Assembly (NCBI GenBank): GCA_945869365.1
Contig: CAMBOW010000071.1
Location: 1 to 9,820, forward strand
Reading direction: 5' to 3'
DNA: 9,820 bases
Origin: Flavobacterium psychrophilum
GTDB lineage: Bacteria > Bacteroidota > Bacteroidia > Flavobacteriales > Flavobacteriaceae
Shown here piece by piece: positions 6,666 through 9,820 of this stretch. The translations under genes and the position numbers were made by a program. Under the pieces are notes generated by a model. The model was not told the origin of the DNA, did no database searches, and saw nothing but the letters and a program-made list of their open reading frames with translations. Each line of letters starts with the position of its first letter. Position 1 is the first letter of the stretch.

Positions 6666-7097
6666 TTATTTTTTTGGGGGATTTGCAGAAAAATCAAGGG
6701 TTTGTTGGGCATTGTTTAAAATACGTACAGACAAGTAGGTTTCTATTGTCAAAAACCAAGCAAACACCACAAAAACTTGTCTTTTTTCTGTTGGATCAAA
6801 TCCGGAAGAATTGCCTACTATTGAATAAAAAAACCAATACGTTATCCCTATTTTTAAAAGCGTGAGCCAAATAAATACAAACCCAAAATTGTCGGTAAAT
6901 CGCTGCGGTAAAAAAGTTAAAATTCCAAGTAGCACAAGGGACGAAATTCCAAAAAACAAATAGAGTTGCGGCAACGAAAACTGAAACGCTACTGCTGTTT
7001 GGCCCAAGCAGGTAAACCGATAAAGCCCAAGGTGAATGACATAACTAACTCCAACCACAAAAAGCAATTGCAAAAGGAATTTTACTTTTAATTGCAT
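6666..7097 (-). CDS. Small four-helix membrane protein in the atpI position
   Basis: The gene encodes 143 residues with four hydrophobic helices at about residues 7-24, 43-63, 71-93 and 108-126 and a polar tail ending NPPKK. Size, topology and position directly before atpB match AtpI, a small accessory protein implicated in c-ring assembly or ion supply. By eye, the third helix (FIWLTLLKIGITYWFFYSI) resembles the AtpI pattern of a membrane-embedded lysine in a long hydrophobic helix. Overall similarity to E. coli AtpI is too weak to name the gene with confidence. The ATG lies 4 nt after the atpZ-like stop, so translation is probably coupled. It could instead belong to a Bacteroidota-specific family of unknown function. 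That the gene is real is well supported by tight spacing and coding character; the function is inferred from context. Confidence 0.6.
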   Translation of the reverse strand: MQLKVKFLLQLLFVVGVSYVIHLGLYRFTCLGQTAVAFQFSLPQLYLFFGISSLVLLGILTFLPQRFTDNFGFVFIWLTLLKIGITYWFFYSIVGNSSGFDPTEKRQVFVVFAWFLTIETYLSVRILNNAQQTLDFSANPPKK

Positions 7098-7101
7098 GGA
7101 A

Positions 7102-7332
7102 TTATTCAGATTTGTTGATTTCTTTGAGTTGGCGATTGATGTTATAGAATGCGATTGCGATTCCAGCTAAAGTGAGCCCTTTTATAAAAAGACGGTGTGG
7201 ATTGGCGTATTTTTCATCGAGCCATTTTCCTAAGTAGGCAAACAGAAATACAATCACGCCCATTTGAATGGGGATGTTAATGAGCGCAAGCCATTTGTTA
7301 CGCGTTTGTTTCTGTTGGTTTGGGGATTGCAT
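7102..7332 (-). CDS. atpZ: AtpZ/AtpI-family ATP synthase accessory protein
   Basis: The gene encodes 76 residues with a short polar N-terminus and two membrane helices (about 15-35 and 48-64). Between them sits the sequence LGKWLDEKYANPH, and the C-terminus is basic and helical (NINRQLKEINKSE). The pattern of helix, G-x-W-L-D-x-K, short loop and helix is characteristic of AtpZ/AtpI-family proteins encoded just ahead of atpB. AtpZ was described in alkaliphilic Bacillus together with AtpI and linked to magnesium supply for the ATP synthase. The ATG at 7330-7332 lies inside the end of the bactofilin gene, giving a 35-nt overlap in another frame. This suggests translational coupling. There is no Shine-Dalgarno sequence. 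Family call is likely; biochemical role in this lineage is unproven. Confidence 0.8.
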   Translation of the reverse strand: MQSPNQQKQTRNKWLALINIPIQMGVIVFLFAYLGKWLDEKYANPHRLFIKGLTLAGIAIAFYNINRQLKEINKSE

Positions 7333-7708
7333 TGGGTTGAGTTGTAGATTTTAAATGCGGTTTCATTTCGCAAGAGGCGCTAAAATCGGCACAGGGCTCT
7401 ACTGATAATTTGCCACATACTACAGCTCCTTTAATGCTGGCCTTTGCTTTTACCGTGAGCATTTCGGCTACTTGGATGTTGCCGTGGTATTTACCTTCGA
7501 TATCGCAGTTTTTGCAAACAACATCTCCAGTTACCGTGGCAGCAGGGCCAATCACCAATTTACCGTTTGACTTAAAATTTCCGGTTAATATGCCGTCCAA
7601 ACGAAAATCGGCTTGCGACACGATATTGCCTTCAATGGTGGTGCCTTCAACTATTCGGTTGGTTTTTCCCAACAAATCTGTATATGATTTTGTCTTTTTG
7701 TCAAACAT
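7298..7708 (-). CDS. Bactofilin (polymer-forming cytoskeletal protein)
   Basis: The gene encodes 136 residues. The core from about residue 18 to 117 is a series of short beta strands with repeated glycine-centred turns: GTTIEGNI, GILTGNF, VTGDVVC, IEGKYHGNI, IKGAVVCGKLSVEP. These stacked turns form the right-handed beta-helix of the bactofilin domain (formerly DUF583). Short unstructured ends flank it; the tail STTQPNAIPKPTETNA is proline/threonine-rich. Bactofilins polymerise without nucleotide into filaments and localise envelope or wall-modifying enzymes. Five cysteines (65, 68, 98, 106, 113) are more than usual for a small cytosolic protein. The start lies 2 nt after the sprE/porW stop, and the end overlaps atpZ. 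The gene is thus wedged between a secretion/gliding gene and the ATP synthase cluster. Family call is secure; its cargo is unknown. Confidence 0.93.
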   Translation of the reverse strand: MFDKKTKSYTDLLGKTNRIVEGTTIEGNIVSQADFRLDGILTGNFKSNGKLVIGPAATVTGDVVCKNCDIEGKYHGNIQVAEMLTVKAKASIKGAVVCGKLSVEPCADFSASCEMKPHLKSTTQPNAIPKPTETNA

Positions 7709-7710
7709 GG

Positions 7711-9820
7711 CTATTTCTTTTCTTTTTTCATTACCGATGGATCATCCGGACTCATGTTTAGGTCATCGGGCGAGGGAGGCGCCATGCTATTTTCGGTGTC
7801 ATCCCCGCCCAAAACATCGTTGGCAGGTACCGTTTGGTCAGGCATTACAAGATTTGGCTGGGATTTAGCCGGAACATAAGTGTCTGGAACTTCGGGTAGG
7901 GGATCGCTTGGCGGCATTTTCAGGTAGGCTTCAAAATTCTTTTTGATTTGCACAATTTTGTAATTGTCGTTGGAAATGATGTAGGCCGTATTGGGCAATT
8001 TGTAGTCTTTAAAGTCGCGCAAAATAGATGCAATTCCTTTGGCTGCCTCTTCTGATTTTAGCCCGTGAATCACAAAGAAATTTTTGGTAGGCGTATACAC
8101 ATCAAGCGAAGTAGAAAGCTGATCGATGCTGCGGTCTTTGATAAATTTACTCGCAGTTTCTTGTAATTTAATGACGCTTTTGTCTTTGAGGTTATCGGCT
8201 ACATAGACGATTTTCCAACTAATTGGTTTGGCGCGGTAAAAGGTGAGTTTTTCAAATTTTGGATAATCCGTTGCCAATAAAGATTCAGCGGTTTTTCCTT
8301 CCTCAACATTCGGGTAGTTAAGCGCCACAAAATTCAGGGCTTTTTTATATTCTTCCAAGCCCATTAACTTGCCGGTGCAATGTGCTTTTAATAATTCTAA
8401 TTTGGGGATAATTTCTTCTCCTGTATATTGGTTAATCGCTTCTTCTAGGGCGAGCAAGGTGGTTTTTATGTCGCCCGTTTCATACAACTGATACACCTTG
8501 TCATAGGCGGTGTTGGGCGATTCTGTTGCGGCAACCGTTCCGTTGGCCAACGCAATCAAAATTTTGGCATAACGCGAATCGGGAAACTCCGTAATAATGC
8601 GGTCCTTCATGGCAGTCGCCTTGGCCGCATCGGTAATTTCATAAATTTTATACAAATGATACATCGAAGGCAGAATGAAGCGCTCTTCGGGTTTTTTCAC
8701 TAATAGCTGCTCTAACTTCGCCGAAGCCAAGTTGTATTCTTTGAATTTTTCTTTATAAATCAAGCCCAATTGGTAATAGGCAAAATTGCGCTCCTTGATT
8801 AAGTCATCAATCACCGTTTGCTCTTTAGGTAACAATTGGGTATAAAATTCGGTCGTATAGCGGGCGTCAACTTCTTTTTCTTTTTTGGGTGAATCTTCCG
8901 CTGAATCACCTTCTGATTCTGCTTCGGCCAAATTGCCATTGGCATCCGCCGATTTCATAGACGCTACACGCCAATTGGTTTTGTAGGGACGATTGCCCCA
9001 GTTTTTATTAAATTCGGCTTTGCCGTAGGCCACCGTCGACGAGTTGTAAAAATAAAAATTGCTGGCTGTTGACGCTACGTCCATCGCGCTTGGTGGCGCC
9101 ATCGAAGTTTTCCCTTGGCCTTTGCTTCCGCCTTTTTCACCAGCTGCGTCAGCGGCCGAATCGGCTTCTTTTGCCGCTTTATTGTCCTTTTCTTTTTGAA
9201 TCTCGTCGGATTTTTTAAGGGATTCAATGTGTTTTTCGTAATAAGCCACCCGATCTAAATCAGATAGATTGTAGACCGAAATAATGCTGTCATTTTTGTT
9301 GGCGATGGCTTGGTATTTGATCACATCGGCCAAATTATCCCGTTTTTTCTTAATGAATTTAAACTCCCGCGATCGGTTGTTGAGCTGCGTCATCGTGCTG
9401 TCGTAGTACTTTCCGGCAGTGGTGTATTTGGCTTTATAAAAATAAATCTCGGCCATATTGCGGTAGTTGGAAGCCACCAAATACTGGTCAGTTGATTTCT
9501 TTTTTAAAGAGGTGTTGTAGTAATGAAGCGCTTGTTTGGTGTTTTTTTGTTTGTCATAAAACAAGGCCATGCGGTGATTCAACACATCCAAAAACGGACG
9601 GTTTTCTCGGTCTTTTTTGAGTTCATTAAATTTTTTCAGAAACGCTACTGTATCGCCTTGCGCAAAATCAAACTGCATCGCTTGGCGGGCATGTGCCTGG
9701 ACTACATATTCTCGTGCAGCTTTGCGCTTCATGTCAATCACCGATTGATAGGCCACAAAGGCACTGTCTTGCAAGCCCATTTCTTCAAAAAGTTGACCAA
9801 TAATAAACCGATAACGCGCT
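7711..9820 (-). CDS. sprE: SprE/PorW-type TPR protein of the type IX secretion/gliding system (N-terminus outside window)
   Basis: The reading frame is open to the window edge. The methionine at 9778-9780 is internal, because upstream codons read RYRFIIGQLFEE, continuing a TPR helix. Visible sequence is about 702 residues. It shows helical TPR-type repeats (for example AEIYFYKAKYTTAGKYYDSTM and AYYQLGLIYKEKF), the segment FYFYNSSTVAYGKAEFNKNWGNR typical of SprE/PorW proteins, more TPR helices, and a compact C-terminal domain ending FVIHGLKSEEAAKGIASILRD...NYKIVQIKKNFEAYL. A disordered Pro/Asp-rich tail of about 70 residues follows. SprE (Flavobacterium) and PorW (Porphyromonas) are outer-membrane lipoproteins that link the type IX secretion motor to the translocon; the lipobox would lie outside the window. 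Two low-complexity linkers (Lys/Ala/Asp-rich and Glu/Ser-rich) flank the FYFYN segment. It is transcribed with the bactofilin gene (2-nt gap). Family call is good. Confidence 0.88.
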   Translation of the reverse strand, partial: ARYRFIIGQLFEEMGLQDSAFVAYQSVIDMKRKAAREYVVQAHARQAMQFDFAQGDTVAFLKKFNELKKDRENRPFLDVLNHRMALFYDKQKNTKQALHYYNTSLKKKSTDQYLVASNYRNMAEIYFYKAKYTTAGKYYDSTMTQLNNRSREFKFIKKKRDNLADVIKYQAIANKNDSIISVYNLSDLDRVAYYEKHIESLKKSDEIQKEKDNKAAKEADSAADAAGEKGGSKGQGKTSMAPPSAMDVASTASNFYFYNSSTVAYGKAEFNKNWGNRPYKTNWRVASMKSADANGNLAEAESEGDSAEDSPKKEKEVDARYTTEFYTQLLPKEQTVIDDLIKERNFAYYQLGLIYKEKFKEYNLASAKLEQLLVKKPEERFILPSMYHLYKIYEITDAAKATAMKDRIITEFPDSRYAKILIALANGTVAATESPNTAYDKVYQLYETGDIKTTLLALEEAINQYTGEEIIPKLELLKAHCTGKLMGLEEYKKALNFVALNYPNVEEGKTAESLLATDYPKFEKLTFYRAKPISWKIVYVADNLKDKSVIKLQETASKFIKDRSIDQLSTSLDVYTPTKNFFVIHGLKSEEAAKGIASILRDFKDYKLPNTAYIISNDNYKIVQIKKNFEAYLKMPPSDPLPEVPDTYVPAKSQPNLVMPDQTVPANDVLGGDDTENSMAPPSPDDLNMSPDDPSVMKKEKK

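Noticed and set aside
7410..7868. Open plus-strand frame of 152 codons across the bactofilin and sprE/porW ends
   Set aside because: It crosses two well-supported minus-strand genes, has no family features, and its translation looks like antisense of beta-helix and proline-rich codons.
9778..9780. ATG as the start of the sprE/porW gene
   Set aside because: The frame stays open to the window edge and the upstream codons (RYRFIIGQLFEE) continue a TPR helix, so this methionine is internal.

Overview
The window looks like a chromosomal segment from a member of the Bacteroidota, most likely a Flavobacteriaceae (Flavobacterium-like) bacterium. Three things point there. The right end carries a SprE/PorW-type protein of the type IX secretion and gliding system. 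The ATP synthase cluster lacks the beta and epsilon genes, the split arrangement known in this phylum. The intergenic regions contain TAnnTTTG-type -7 boxes, and there are no convincing Shine-Dalgarno sequences in front of the starts. All supported genes lie on the minus strand, so transcription runs from high to low coordinates.

Layout in transcription order: a 5'-truncated sprE/porW lipoprotein-type TPR gene (7711-9820, entering from the window edge); a bactofilin gene (7298-7708); an atpZ-like gene overlapping it by 35 nt (7102-7332); a small four-helix membrane protein in the atpI position (6666-7097); a promoter-like region (6625-6657); then atpB (a), atpE (c), atpF (b), atpH (delta), atpA (alpha) and atpG (gamma), ending at a strong intrinsic terminator (1404-1437). 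After the terminator, a probably separate unit begins: a polysaccharide/lipopolysaccharide flippase-family gene with a likely TTG start and a TAnnTTTG box, running off the window at base 1.

The F-ATPase genes encode the whole membrane Fo sector (a, c-ring, b), the delta connector, the catalytic-sector alpha subunit and the gamma shaft. The beta and epsilon subunits (atpD, atpC) needed for a working enzyme must be encoded elsewhere. AtpZ and the AtpI-position protein are likely assembly or ion-homeostasis accessories of the same enzyme.

The coding content is mostly conserved and ordinary. The less ordinary material is intergenic. Two long imperfect hairpins built from heptad-spaced AAGT/ACTT boxes sit exactly at the stop codons of atpA and atpB. 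A terminator-like hairpin separates atpE from atpF, so atpE is bracketed by structure on both sides. A duplicated TACTTTTG octamer lies upstream of atpB. I see no tRNA, rRNA, CRISPR array, insertion sequence or defence system here, and no gene-free stretch longer than about 120 bases.
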